From an uncultured Sinobacteraceae bacterium (lineage in GTDB: Bacteria > Pseudomonadota > Gammaproteobacteria > Nevskiales > Nevskiaceae), in contig CAIJRD010000011.1 of the NCBI GenBank assembly GCA_903822975.1, positions 124,001-188,000 of the forward strand: a stretch of DNA of 64,000 bases. Direction: 5' to 3'. The notes under the pieces were generated by a model. That model ran no database searches and was not told the origin of the DNA. It saw only the letters and a program-made list of their open reading frames with translations. Positions 17,442 through 26,648 of this stretch are shown in pieces. The translations under genes were made by a program, and so were the position numbers. Positions within the stretch are counted from its first letter, which is position 1; each line of letters begins with the position of its first letter.

Positions 17442-18130
17442 TACTGCGCCCGGCTGCCGACGCCGCGCAAGCCGCGGTCGATGATGCCGGTGAGCTCTTC
17501 GGCGAACGTGCCGAAGCGATTTTCGAGGCGCTCGACGTTGGACGTGAGGAAGTTGTAGGCAATGACCGCCGGAATTGCCGCGAACAGACCCATTGCCGTG
17601 GCGATCAGGGCTTCGGCAATACCGGGTGCGACCGAGGCGAGTGTCGCCTGCTTGACGTTACCGATCGCAATGAACGCGATCATGATGCCCCAGACGGTGC
17701 CGAGCAGACCCACGTAGGGGCTGGTCGAACCGATCGTCGCCAGCAAGGACAGCCCACCTTCGAGACGCTCGACTTCGCGCGACTGCGCCACACGCATCTG
17801 ACGCTGCACCGCGGCGAGGGCGTCGTCCGGATTGATCGTCGCACCCTGCTGGCGGGTGAATTCCTCGTAGCCGGCGCGGAAGATCTGCGCGATGCCTTCT
17901 TCGGTCACCGCGAGGCGGCGCGAGGATTCGTAGATTTCCGCCAGCGTGCCGCCGGCCCAGAAGCGGTTCTCGAACGCGGCGGCCGCCTTCTGCGTACGCG
18001 ACAGCAGCGCGCGCTTCGACAGGATCACGGTCCAGGAGACCAGCGAGGCGGTCAGCAGCAGCAGCAGAATCACCTGCACCGGCGGGCTGGCGCTGAGTAT
18101 CAGGGCGCTGATCGACAGAGTTCCGTTCAT
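17441..18130 (-). CDS. tolQ: Tol-Pal system proton channel TolQ
   Basis: 229 residues, MotA/TolQ/ExbB family. Three membrane helices: near residues 15-38, about 130-155 (PYVGLLGTVWGIMIAFIAIG) and about 168-190 (ALIATAMGLFAAIPAVIAYN). The conserved GLLGTVWGI and TAMGL motifs line the proton path. The large cytoplasmic loop lies between helices 1 and 2. First motor gene of the tol operon, 37 bases after ybgC. Confidence 0.97.
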
Positions 18131-18167
18131 CGTGTTGGAGACCTTTGCGGTACGTGTTCGTGTGTGC

Positions 18168-18617
18168 TTAAGACAGCGGAGTTTGGACAGGCTGCGCGGT
18201 GTTCAACGCGTCCGGCAGTGCGCGCAGCTTGAACGTGTGCGCATCGACGCAGACGACGCGGGCGCTGGCGACGCTCAGGACGCGCCCATTATCGGCGGAA
18301 TCGATCAGCGTTTGTGCAAAAGTCATGCTGACGCGTCGCTTTTCCGACAGCGCCACGGTGGCAATCAGGGCGTCATCGAGTCGGGCTGGCTGGCGGTACT
18401 GCACCGACAGATCGGCGACCGTGAAGGCAATTCCGAGTTCGGTGCGCAGACGCTCTTGCGAATAGCCCAGGGCACGCAGCCACTCGGTGCGTGCGCGTTC
18501 GAAAAAGCGCAGGTAGTTGGCGTGGTAAACCACCCCGCTCACGTCCGTATCTTCGTAATAGATGCGGATCGGCCAGCGAAACAGCTCGGCAGCAGCTTGC
18601 GCAACGGCAGGTCTCAA
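18168..18617 (-). CDS. ybgC: Tol-Pal associated acyl-CoA thioesterase YbgC
   Basis: 149 residues, hotdog-fold 4-hydroxybenzoyl-CoA thioesterase family. The motif YYEDTDVSGVVYHANYLRFFERAR carries the catalytic Asp (split here as EDTD followed by VVYHANYL), and VRRV-type strand positions match E. coli YbgC throughout. The natural substrate is uncertain; short-chain acyl-CoAs and phospholipid-linked roles have been proposed. The frame begins with TTG at 18617, with no better start before the conserved region and no clear ribosome site. Head of the tol operon. Confidence 0.93.
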   Translation of the reverse strand: MRPAVAQAAAELFRWPIRIYYEDTDVSGVVYHANYLRFFERARTEWLRALGYSQERLRTELGIAFTVADLSVQYRQPARLDDALIATVALSEKRRVSMTFAQTLIDSADNGRVLSVASARVVCVDAHTFKLRALPDALNTAQPVQTPLS

Positions 18618-18723
18618 AATATTTGATCCGGTCTTGTGTTCTTCTTTAGGCGGTATGCAGCGGCACTGAGCGCTGCTTTAGACCCGAGCTTGCCGCAGCG
18701 GTTCAATTTAACCGATTGGCCGC

Positions 18724-19797
18724 TTACTCGGAACCGGCGAACAGGTCTGCTTCTCCGGCGCGCGGTGGCGGTTTCAAACCATAGTGCTGATAGGCGAGCT
18801 TGCCGGCCATGCGGCCGCGTGGCGTGCGCAGCAGATAGCCCTGCTGGATCAGGAAGGGTTCGATCACGTCTTCGATGGTGTCGCGCGATTCGCCGATCGC
18901 GGCGGCGAGATTGTCGAGCCCGGCCGGCCCGCCGTCGAAACGCTCGATCAGCGCCATCAACAACTTGCGATCCATCAGGTCGAAGCCGTTGCTGTCGACC
19001 GCGAGCATCTTCATCGCCGCGTCCGCCGCCGCGCGCGTGATGCGACCGCGATCGGTCGGCGCACCGCGCACCTCGGCGTAATCGCGCACGCGTCGCAGCA
19101 AGCGATTGGCGATACGCGGCGTACCGCGCGAGCGCTGCGCGATTTCGATGGCGCCCTCATCGTCGATCGGCACTTTGAGAATTTCGGCCGAGCGCCGCAC
19201 GATCGAGGTGAGGTCGGCAACCGAATAGAACTCCAGCCGTTGCACGATCCCGAAGCGATCGCGCAGCGGACCGGTCAGGGCGCCCGCACGCGTGGTCGCA
19301 CCGATCAGCGTGAATGGCGGCAGGTCGAGGCGGATCGACCGCGCGGCCGGCCCCTCGCCGATCATGATGTCGAGTTGGTAGTCCTCCATCGCCGGATAGA
19401 GGATTTCCTCGACCACCGGCGACAACCGATGGATTTCGTCGACGAACAGGATGTCGCGCGGTTCGAGGTTCGTCAGCAAGGCGGCGAGATCGCCGGCTCG
19501 CTCCAACACCGGGCCCGAAGTCTGGCGCATGTTCACGCCCATTTCCGCGGCGAGGATGTGCGCCAACGTGGTCTTGCCGAGCCCGGGCGGTCCGAATATC
19601 AGTACATGGTCGAGCGCTTCGGCGCGGCGCCGCGCGGCGTCCACGAAAATGCTCATCTGCTCGCGCACCGCCGGCTGGCCGACGTAGTCGTCGAGCCGAC
19701 GCGGCCGCAAAGCCCGTTCGAAGCGCTCTTCGTCGCCGCCCGCAGCCGTTGAAATCAGGCGGGCGCCGGCGTCGGAATCATCGGGTGCGATGCTCAT
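18724..19797 (-). CDS. ruvB: Holliday junction branch migration ATPase RuvB
   Basis: 357 residues. RuvB hexamers drive branch migration on RuvA-bound Holliday junctions. Seen: [11 protein letters not shown], Walker [10 protein letters not shown], Walker [11 protein letters not shown], sensor [10 protein letters not shown], arginine finger [28 protein letters not shown], and the winged-helix end [11 protein letters not shown]. The frame stays open to 20244, but those residues are low-complexity products of the hexamer repeat; I start at the ATG at 19797. The gene is followed 106 bases later by ybgC. Its usual partner ruvA lies 7.8 kb away. Confidence 0.97.
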   Translation of the reverse strand: MSIAPDDSDAGARLISTAAGGDEERFERALRPRRLDDYVGQPAVREQMSIFVDAARRRAEALDHVLIFGPPGLGKTTLAHILAAEMGVNMRQTSGPVLERAGDLAALLTNLEPRDILFVDEIHRLSPVVEEILYPAMEDYQLDIMIGEGPAARSIRLDLPPFTLIGATTRAGALTGPLRDRFGIVQRLEFYSVADLTSIVRRSAEILKVPIDDEGAIEIAQRSRGTPRIANRLLRRVRDYAEVRGAPTDRGRITRAAADAAMKMLAVDSNGFDLMDRKLLMALIERFDGGPAGLDNLAAAIGESRDTIEDVIEPFLIQQGYLLRTPRGRMAGKLAYQHYGLKPPPRAGEADLFAGSE

Positions 19798-19974
19798 CGG
19801 CGCATTGTAGTGGACGATGCCGTGCGGCCTATAGATCGGAACGCGCGAGCACTTGCCGGCGAGATTGCCGCAGCGGTCGACGCGCGTGAATTTCCGATCG
19901 GCGCGTCCTGCATCCGCGCGAAGGTTGCGCGGGCACGGGGCGTGTTGCAGCCGCCGGGAAGCGGCCCCAGACCA

Positions 19975-20004
19975 GACATCGACATCGACATCGACATCGA
20001 CATC
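19975..20004. repeat. 6-bp tandem repeat, five copies of GACATC
   Basis: Five perfect GACATC units, followed by decayed units (GACTTC, AACCTC, AAAATC, AACCTC, CACCTC). A hexamer cannot close a reading frame, which explains why both strands stay open here. Confidence 0.85.
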
Positions 20005-20229
20005 GACTTCAACCTCAAAATCAACCTCCACCTCAACCGTGATGTGGATGTTTACGGTGATTTCGAAGTCGATGGCCAACGCGCGCTGGCGTCGCGACGA
20101 GGTCGTCCCATCGGCGCGTCGGCGCGACGCGGTCACTCCATCGGCGCGCGTTCGAAAGCCGCGTGTGGATTTGGCAGCGTCACGGAGCAGCGCACCGGCG
20201 CTGCCGAACGCGACACGAACATCGTACTT

Positions 20230-20248
20230 GATAATGATTATCATTTAA
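20230..20248. promoter_or_regulatory. Fur box upstream of the iron-uptake operon
   Basis: GATAATGATTATCATTTAA matches 15 of 19 positions of the classical Fur site GATAATGATAATCATTATC and holds a perfect AATGAT-T-ATCATT core palindrome. It lies about 100 bases before the receptor start, so the operon should be repressed when iron is plentiful. Confidence 0.88.
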
Positions 20249-20349
20249 CTTATCTTGGTCCCGCTGACGCCGCCCACGCCGCGCCAGCAGCCATAGCCAG
20301 CGCCGATTCGTCGCGAGCCAATCCCTCCCGCCGTCCATCGAGCCCGACT

Positions 20350-22830
20350 ATGAGCCTGCGCCGCACTGCCTTGCCCCGCCCGCCCTTTCCTCCCAATGCC
20401 TTGGCCCGCGCCATCGTGTTGCTGTGTGCCTGCCCGCTCGGGGCGTTGGCGCAGGAAGCTTCTGATCAGCGCGACACGGCGTCGGACACATCTCTGGCAA
20501 CACCAGACTCGTCGGCACCGTCGGCAGCGACCCGGCTTGGCGAAGTCACTGTGAATGCGAAGCCTAAGCCGTCGAACGAGCCCGAATTCAACGGCGGCGT
20601 CTCAACCGTTGGCGCGAAGGCGCCCGCGGCGATCCGCGACATCCCGCAAACCGTCACCGTGGTCAATCGCGCCGTGCTGGATTCGCAGCACGCGACTTCG
20701 CTGGTGGATGCGCTGCGCAATGTTCCGGGCATCTCGATTTCTGCGGGCGAAGGCGGCCAGATCGGCAACAACATCAACCTGCGCGGTTTCTCGGCGCGCA
20801 CCGACATCTACCTCGACGGCTTCCGTGATCGCGGCCAGTATCAGCGCGACGTGTTTTCGCTCGACGCGGTCGAAGTGCTCGAAGGTTCTTCGTCGCTGCT
20901 GTTTGGCCGCGGGTCCACCGGCGGCATCATCAATCAGGTCAGCAAGCGACCGACGCTGACGCCGGTCGGCGAATTCGATGTCTCGCTCGGTACCGACAAC
21001 GATTACCGCAGCACGCTCGACGTCGGCCACAAGCTCGACGACCACTCGGCGTTCCGGCTTGCGCTGATGGGCCAGAAAGTCGATGCGACGCGCGACGTCG
21101 TGCAGTTGAAGGACTATGGCTTTGCACCTTCGATCGCGTTCGGGCTCGGTACCGATACCGAAGTCACGCTGTCCTTGCTGAGCCAGCACAACGACGATAT
21201 TCCGGACTATGGATTTCCGCTGGTGCGCTTCAGCGATCAGAGCGCGGCGCGGCCGATCGATGCGCCGCATCGGCGCTATTACGGTTACAGCAACGATGTC
21301 TACGACCAAGACGTCAACGTGTTCAACCTCAGTGCGAAGCACTCATTCGGCGAAGGCCTGAGTCTGCGCAGCAATAGCCAATACAGCGTTTATCGCACGC
21401 AGGCGGCGGCCACACCGCTCGGTGGATTGCAGACGTTGAACTCCGCCACCGGCAACTACTCGACGATTACTGTCGCTGCCGCCGGCACGCCGCTGGATCA
21501 GCTGAACTCGGCGGTGCAACAGCGCGATCGCGCAATCCGCGACTCGTCGCTGTTCAATCAGACCGACCTCAGCTACAAGCGCCGACTCGGCTGGATCACC
21601 AATACGCTGACCGTCGGCTCTGAAATCGGCCGCGATGAATACGTCAACAACTATGCCGCCTGGTACAACTTCAACTTCAACAATGGCGCCGGACTTGGCG
21701 CCAACACCGTCGACATTTTCAATCTCGGCAGCGCGCCGAACCGCGCGAAGCCTTCGGGCGCAAACGTGTACCGCGTTCCGGGCAATTACACCGAGACCAA
21801 TGCCGACACGCTGGCGGCGTACTTCAACGATCAAGTCGATCTCGGTCGGAACTGGAAAGTGGTCGCTGGTCTGCGCTGGGATCAATACGCTGCCGAGCAG
21901 CGCTATCTGAACTACTGCTACGCCAACGCAGCCACCTGCCCGAATGTCGCCGTCGGAACGCTGGCCGATCCGAATTCGGGACTGATCACGAGCAATAGCG
22001 ACGCCTCGCAAGCCTCCGCAGTGGCCGCGCATAACGGCGCGGTGCTGCAGAACCCGAATCCCGCGCTGCAGAACTTCAGCAGCCAGCACACCGACTATCA
22101 CCTGAGCACGCGCGCGGGCCTGATCTATCAGCCCGACGACGCACAGTCCTACTACGCCTCGTTCGGCACGTCGTTCGATCCGCTGGCCGAAGCAGTGGCA
22201 GGACTTCCGACCAGCGGCGCAACTGCGACTCAATACGCGAATGCGTCGACGCCGGAAAAGAACAAGTCGTACGAGATCGGTGGCAAGTGGGATTTCTTCA
22301 AGTCACGATTGTCGCTCGACGGTGCGCTGTTCCAGGTCGAGAAAACCAATGCGCGCACGCTCGATCCGACGACCTCGGTCTACACTCTCGACGGCAATAT
22401 CCGCGTGCGCGGTGGTGAGCTCAAAGTGGTCGGCCAGATTCTGCCGCACTGGCAAGTGCTCGGCGGTTACACCTATTTAAACGGCAAGATTCTGCAATCA
22501 CCGGTGGCCGGCAACCAGGGCAGCATTCCGCAGAACACGCCGCGCCACAGCGCGACCGTGTGGAACACCTACGATTTCCTGCCGTCCTGGCAAATCGGTG
22601 GCGGCGTCGTGTTTTCGTCGGACGTATTCACCAACAACACCGAAACCGCGATCGTTCCGAGTTACACGCGTTACGACGCCACGCTCGCCTACCACCGTTC
22701 GAAGTACACGCTGCGGATGAATCTGCAGAACCTCACGAACGAGTTCTATTTCCAATCAATTTCGGGCGGACGCGCCACACCGGCCGACGGTCGCCGCCTC
22801 ATCGTCACCGGCAGCTACGACTTCCTATGA
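20350..22830 (+). CDS. TonB-dependent siderophore receptor (Fiu/catecholate type)
   Basis: 826 residues in the outer membrane. A signal peptide (cleavage near GALAQ) is followed by a TonB-box-like EVTVNA at about 60, a plug domain (DIPQTVTVVNRAVLDSQ, LVDALRNVPGISI, NLRGFSARTDIYLDGFRD, VLEGSSSLLFGRGSTGGIINQVSK) and a 22-strand barrel ending in GSYDFL. Wording is closest to ferric-catecholate receptors of the Fiu/CirA-like group that work with PiuC-type dioxygenases. The frame is open 180 codons upstream through hexamer repeats; the ATG at 20350 puts the signal peptide at the start. Confidence 0.93.
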   Translation: MSLRRTALPRPPFPPNALARAIVLLCACPLGALAQEASDQRDTASDTSLATPDSSAPSAATRLGEVTVNAKPKPSNEPEFNGGVSTVGAKAPAAIRDIPQTVTVVNRAVLDSQHATSLVDALRNVPGISISAGEGGQIGNNINLRGFSARTDIYLDGFRDRGQYQRDVFSLDAVEVLEGSSSLLFGRGSTGGIINQVSKRPTLTPVGEFDVSLGTDNDYRSTLDVGHKLDDHSAFRLALMGQKVDATRDVVQLKDYGFAPSIAFGLGTDTEVTLSLLSQHNDDIPDYGFPLVRFSDQSAARPIDAPHRRYYGYSNDVYDQDVNVFNLSAKHSFGEGLSLRSNSQYSVYRTQAAATPLGGLQTLNSATGNYSTITVAAAGTPLDQLNSAVQQRDRAIRDSSLFNQTDLSYKRRLGWITNTLTVGSEIGRDEYVNNYAAWYNFNFNNGAGLGANTVDIFNLGSAPNRAKPSGANVYRVPGNYTETNADTLAAYFNDQVDLGRNWKVVAGLRWDQYAAEQRYLNYCYANAATCPNVAVGTLADPNSGLITSNSDASQASAVAAHNGAVLQNPNPALQNFSSQHTDYHLSTRAGLIYQPDDAQSYYASFGTSFDPLAEAVAGLPTSGATATQYANASTPEKNKSYEIGGKWDFFKSRLSLDGALFQVEKTNARTLDPTTSVYTLDGNIRVRGGELKVVGQILPHWQVLGGYTYLNGKILQSPVAGNQGSIPQNTPRHSATVWNTYDFLPSWQIGGGVVFSSDVFTNNTETAIVPSYTRYDATLAYHRSKYTLRMNLQNLTNEFYFQSISGGRATPADGRRLIVTGSYDFL

Positions 22831-22930
22831 GCAAGCGGCATCCACAAATTGGTTTGCGCAGCTGGCGACGCCACATTCTCGTTCAAGGCAGCAGGTTCCA
22901 GAATTTCGTTCGAATGCGAGTCGAAATACC

Positions 22931-23611
22931 GTGATCGTGCAGATTCCGAAGCTGCTGAACGCAGCACAACTGACGCACTTCCGCGATCGACTCGCGACTG
23001 CCGACTGGACCGACGGCCGCGTCAGTGCCGGACATCAGGGCGCTGCCGTGAAGCGCAATCGACAGTTGCCGGAGGAAAGTCCGATCGCGCGCGAGCTCGG
23101 CGATATCGTGGTCGCAGCGCTGGAACGCAATCCGACCTTCATCAGCAGCGTGCTGCCAAACCGCGTGTACCCGCCGATGTTCAATCGCTACGACGACGGC
23201 ATGGCGTTCGGCCTGCACATCGACAACGCGGTACGCATGCTGCCGCGCGGCGGCGACAAGTTGCGCACCGATGTGTCGGCGACCTTGTTTCTCGAGGATC
23301 CTGCGAACTACGACGGTGGCGAACTGCAGATCGAGGACAGCTACGGCGCACATGCGATCAAGCTGCCCGCCGGTGATCTGGTGGTGTATCCCGCCGGCAG
23401 TCGCCATTGCGTCACACCGGTGACGCGCGGCGTGCGCACCGCGTGTTTTTTCTGGGCGCAGAGCCTGGTGCGCGACGACGCCCAGCGCGCCCTGCTGTTC
23501 GATCTGGACTGTGCGGTGCAGAAGCTCAATCAGGCGCAGGCCGACGCAGCCGCGCGCCTGCAGCTCACCGGCTGCTATCACAACCTTCTGCGCATGTGGA
23601 GCCAGCCATGA
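22931..23611 (+). CDS. piuC: Fe(II)/2-oxoglutarate dioxygenase, PiuC type (PKHX)
   Basis: 226 residues. The prolyl-4-hydroxylase-like fold keeps His96-x-Asp98 (GLHIDNA) and His159 (SRHCVTPV) for iron and Arg169 (GVRTACFFW) for 2-oxoglutarate. PiuC homologues are found next to siderophore receptors and are linked to iron-starvation growth and siderophore-antibiotic sensitivity; their substrate is not known to me. Start is GTG at 22931, 100 bases after the receptor; a weak ribosome site. Second gene of the Fur-controlled operon. Confidence 0.92.
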   Translation: MIVQIPKLLNAAQLTHFRDRLATADWTDGRVSAGHQGAAVKRNRQLPEESPIARELGDIVVAALERNPTFISSVLPNRVYPPMFNRYDDGMAFGLHIDNAVRMLPRGGDKLRTDVSATLFLEDPANYDGGELQIEDSYGAHAIKLPAGDLVVYPAGSRHCVTPVTRGVRTACFFWAQSLVRDDAQRALLFDLDCAVQKLNQAQADAAARLQLTGCYHNLLRMWSQP

Positions 23612-23722
23612 GGCGACGGATTGAACCACACGCTGCGCAGCATGAGGTCATCGCGCGCGTCGCTCTTGATTGCGAATTCATCGTCATCCGATCCCGCTGC
23701 TCACTTCACGAGGAGGCGCAGC

Positions 23723-24400
23723 GTGTCCACTGCAAGCGCAACTGATCCTCGCTCACCACAAGGCAAGCACGCATCCAAGTCGGTGCGGCGCATCGCCGCC
23801 ATCCGCTGGTTGCGCAAGGCGCATGGCTGGATCGGCTTATGGGGTGCGGCACTGGGTCTGCTGTTCGGCGTCAGTGGCATCGTGATGAACCATCGCGCGA
23901 TGCTGAAGATTCCGGTCGCGCAGACGCAGGAGAGCCAGGTGCAGCTACCACTGCCGCAGCCCGCACCGACTGATGCCCGCGCGCTCGCCGAATGGCTGCG
24001 CACACAGATGCCGTTGGCGACGGCCGCCCCGCGCATCCGCGAAGAGCCCGCGCACGGCGTCGCCTGGGGCGATCAGGCCTTGCAACAACCGGCGCATTGG
24101 ACGCTGAATTTCGCCAGCCCGCGTTCCAGCGTTCAGGCCGACTACTGGGTCGGCAACCAATTTGTTTCGGTGAAGCGCAGCGACGGCAATCTGTTCGCGA
24201 TGTTCAACAACTTGCACAAGGGCGTTGGACTCGGCCTTGGCTGGATTCTGCTGGTGGATACGCTCGGAGGCAGCATCATCCTGTTGTCGCTGACCGGCGT
24301 TGTGTTGTGGACACAGCTGAACCGACGCCGGCTGATCGGTGCGACGATTGCCAGCACTTCGCTCGGCCTGCTGTTACTGCTGGCCTTGCAGGTGGTCTAA
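23723..24400 (+). CDS. PepSY-associated membrane protein
   Basis: 225 residues. The first helix (GWIGLWGAALGLLFGVSGIVMNH, read in two parts, about 35-57), a periplasmic region with Trp-rich strands (HWTLNFASP, DYWVGNQF), FNNLHKG, then a second helix ending in LSLTGVVLW and a third near the C-terminus. This is the PepSY_TM pattern of iron-operon proteins, some of which may reduce siderophore iron. Start is GTG at 23723, six bases after AGGAGG; the frame is open further up but lacks a signal. Its stop overlaps the tonB start by one base. Confidence 0.85.
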   Translation: MSTASATDPRSPQGKHASKSVRRIAAIRWLRKAHGWIGLWGAALGLLFGVSGIVMNHRAMLKIPVAQTQESQVQLPLPQPAPTDARALAEWLRTQMPLATAAPRIREEPAHGVAWGDQALQQPAHWTLNFASPRSSVQADYWVGNQFVSVKRSDGNLFAMFNNLHKGVGLGLGWILLVDTLGGSIILLSLTGVVLWTQLNRRRLIGATIASTSLGLLLLLALQVV

Positions 24401-25074
24401 TGCGCGCCATGACCGTGTCCCCGGAACCCTTCAACCGCCTTGCAATCGACAACTGGCGCAGCCGCGAACCGCGCACGCGTTGGCCTGCGCTGATCGCCGT
24501 CGCCGGCCTGCACCTGCTCGCGCTGTACGCGGTGATGCAGCTCGATGGCGTGCGCGAAAAGGTGGCCGAGGCCGCGCCGATTTTCGTCAGCTTCATGACG
24601 CCAGCAGCCACGCCGGCCGTGCCCCCACCACCGCAACCGGCACCTGAAAAACCGAAGCCGGTCCCGCGCCTGATCGCGCACGAAACGCCGGCACCTGCGA
24701 CCGTTCAAGCACCCGAGGTGACACCGCCCAAGCCGGCCGCCGCACCGGCGCAAGCCGCGCCGCCGGCGACCGCTAGCGCGAGCGAGGCGGTGATCCCGCC
24801 GAATTTCGTTGCCGCGTATCTGGACAATCCGGCACCGGACTATCCATCGATTTCACGCAATCTCGGCGAGCACGGTCGCGTGATGTTGCGCGTCTACGTC
24901 AATACCGAAGGCGAAGGCGCGGAGATCGAGATCGATCGCAGCAGCGGCTATGAGCGGCTCGATCGCGCCGCGGTCGACGCGGTACATCGATGGCGCTTCA
25001 TTCCGGCCAAACAAGGCAGTCAGGCGGTCGCCGCCTGGGTGCTGATTCCGATCAACTTCAACCTGAGTCAGTAA
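24400..25074 (+). CDS. tonB: Energy transducer TonB
   Basis: 224 residues. One membrane helix (about 27-45: PALIAVAGLHLLALYAV), a proline-rich periplasmic spacer (PPPPQPAPEKPKPVPR and following, about 70-125), and a TonB C-terminal domain (about 140-224: DYPSISRNLGEHGRVMLRV, SSGYERLDRAAVDAVHRWRF). It passes proton-motive energy from ExbB-ExbD to the receptor. TAATG overlap with the preceding gene; an ATG at 24409 is also possible. A dedicated TonB within the receptor operon. Confidence 0.95.
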   Translation: MRAMTVSPEPFNRLAIDNWRSREPRTRWPALIAVAGLHLLALYAVMQLDGVREKVAEAAPIFVSFMTPAATPAVPPPPQPAPEKPKPVPRLIAHETPAPATVQAPEVTPPKPAAAPAQAAPPATASASEAVIPPNFVAAYLDNPAPDYPSISRNLGEHGRVMLRVYVNTEGEGAEIEIDRSSGYERLDRAAVDAVHRWRFIPAKQGSQAVAAWVLIPINFNLSQ

Positions 25075-25078
25075 TTCC

Positions 25079-25825
25079 ATGGACGACACTTCCGCAATCG
25101 GCCTCGGCCATTTCATCAGCCACGCCGACGTGTTGGCCAAGCTGATCCTGCTGGTGATGCTGCTGGCCTCGGTAGTCAGCTGGTACCTCATCGTCACCAA
25201 GACGGCGTCCAACGCGCGCATCGCCAAACGCAGCGCGCGCTTTCTCGATTTCTTCTGGAACGCGCCGTCGCTGGCTTCGGTCGGCGCACATCTGGAACAG
25301 CATCATCCGGACGAGCCGTTCTCGCACCTGGCGTATCACGGCATCGCCGCCAGCGAGCACCACGAACGTCATGGCATCAACCGGCTCAACGAAGCCGGCA
25401 GCTCCGGCGATTTCGTCACGCGCACGCTGCGCAAGACGATCGATGAAGAAACCGCAAGGATGGAGTCCGGCCTGACGCTGCTGGCGTCGATCGGCGCGAC
25501 CGCACCATTCGTGGGCCTGCTCGGCACGGTGTGGGGCATCTACCACGCACTCAGCGCGATCGGCCTGAGTGGTGCGGGCACGCTCGACAAGGTGGCCGGT
25601 CCGGTCGGTGAAGCGCTGATCATGACGGCACTCGGTCTGGGTGTGGCGATTCCGGCGGTGCTCGGCTACAACTTCCTGGTGCGCGCGAATCGCGTCGTGC
25701 TCGCACGGCTCGATGCCTTCGCGCACGACCTCTACACCTTCCTGGCAACCGGCGCCAAGATCGAACCGCAGTCGTCGCCGAACGTTGCACCGATCAAATC
25801 CGGTGTTGCCGGACGGAGCGCCTGA
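25079..25825 (+). CDS. exbB: ExbB proton channel subunit
   Basis: 248 residues, MotA/TolQ/ExbB family. Three helices: about 20-41 (LAKLILLVMLLASVVSWYLI), about 140-165 (ATAPFVGLLGTVWGIYHAL) and about 180-205 (LIMTALGLGVAIPAVLGYN). With ExbD it powers TonB. Four bases after the tonB stop. Its cytoplasmic loop has a His-rich stretch (EQHHPDEP, SEHHERHG). Distinct from TolQ at 17441. Confidence 0.96.
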   Translation: MDDTSAIGLGHFISHADVLAKLILLVMLLASVVSWYLIVTKTASNARIAKRSARFLDFFWNAPSLASVGAHLEQHHPDEPFSHLAYHGIAASEHHERHGINRLNEAGSSGDFVTRTLRKTIDEETARMESGLTLLASIGATAPFVGLLGTVWGIYHALSAIGLSGAGTLDKVAGPVGEALIMTALGLGVAIPAVLGYNFLVRANRVVLARLDAFAHDLYTFLATGAKIEPQSSPNVAPIKSGVAGRSA

Positions 25826-25826
25826 G

Positions 25827-26255
25827 ATGGCCTTCGGCAACGCACGCACGCCCGGCAACACGCAGCCGATGACCGAGATCAACATCATCCCCTTGGTCGA
25901 CGTGATGCTCGTCTTGCTGGTGATTTTCATCATCACCGCGCCGCTACTGACCAACGCGGTGAAGATCAATCTGCCGCAGGCCTCCAGCATGCCGAACGTG
26001 TCGCAGGCCGCGAATATCCAGCTTGCGATCGATGCAAAAGGCCAGGAGTTCTGGAACGGCGAGCCGATCGACGCCGCAACGCTCGCAACCCGCTTGCACG
26101 ACGCCGGCCAGCAGAACCCGGTGCCGGAGTTGCACCTGCATGCGGATCGGCTCACGACCTACGACGCACTCGCTGACGTGATGACCGAAGCGAGCAAGGC
26201 CGGCGTTACCAAGATTGGTTTCGTCACGCAGCCGCAGACGAGTCCGCAGCAGTAG
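25827..26255 (+). CDS. exbD: ExbD biopolymer transport protein
   Basis: 142 residues, ExbD/TolR family. Membrane helix at about 21-41 with the proton-carrying Asp in IIPLVDVMLVLLVIF, then a periplasmic domain (INLPQASSMPN, ELHLHADRLTTYDALADVM, VTKIGFVT). Start is the ATG one base after the exbB stop; the frame is open upstream inside exbB but that part is out-of-frame exbB sequence. Last gene of the iron operon; the 7-bp repeat begins six bases after its stop. Confidence 0.96.
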   Translation: MAFGNARTPGNTQPMTEINIIPLVDVMLVLLVIFIITAPLLTNAVKINLPQASSMPNVSQAANIQLAIDAKGQEFWNGEPIDAATLATRLHDAGQQNPVPELHLHADRLTTYDALADVMTEASKAGVTKIGFVTQPQTSPQQ

Positions 26256-26648
26256 TCGACGCTGTTCGCTGTTCGCTGTTCGCTGTTCGCTGTTCGCTGT
26301 TCGCTGTTCGCTGTTCGCTGTTCGCTGTTCGCTGTTCGCTGTTCGCTGGTCAGGAATCACGAATTCACGAAGTCGCCGCGCATGCATCGCGTGTCGACGG
26401 CGCGCTGACCCTCGCAGGGCAAGGCTGGATATCGAACGCTCGATCCTGACCATCGGATCCCGAAGTCGCTGCGCGTAATTCGCCGCGCGATCGGCATCGT
26501 CCGCGGCGCGCGGAAGCAATTGCGTCGCTCCGGTTTATTCCTCCGCGAGGCGCCTGTCTAGTATCCGAGTACGCTTGGGGAAACGGGCCCGCTCCGCAGG
26601 TGCAGTCTTCGACAGCGCGGCGCTCGTTTTTAGAGACGGTTCCGCGCG
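26256..26648. other. Intergenic region with the long heptamer array
   Basis: 393 bases between exbD and the acyltransferase gene. The first quarter is the repeat at 26261; the rest shows no gene, no obvious terminator and no clear promoter. Confidence 0.55.
26261..26351. repeat. 7-bp tandem repeat, twelve perfect copies of GCTGTTC plus one variant
   Basis: Twelve identical GCTGTTC units (26261-26344) followed by GCTGGTC (26345-26351). It starts six bases after the exbD stop. The lack of any mismatch in 84 bases points to recent slippage-driven expansion. On the minus strand it reads GAACAGC, one base from the GATCAGC unit at 2410. Confidence 0.97.

Larger units (their letters stand above)
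19798..20349. other. Divergent control region between ruvB and the siderophore receptor
   Basis: About 550 bases between divergent starts. Contains the GACATC hexamer array (19975-20004), a repeated CATCGGCGCG word near 20110-20150 and the Fur box at 20230. Long open frames cross it on both strands, but their products are low-complexity, so I call no gene. Confidence 0.6.

Noticed and set aside
26215-26519. Reading frames across the GCTGTTC array, such as repeated TANSEQR peptides
   Set aside because: They arise because a 7-bp repeat cycles through all frames; no start signal or domain.
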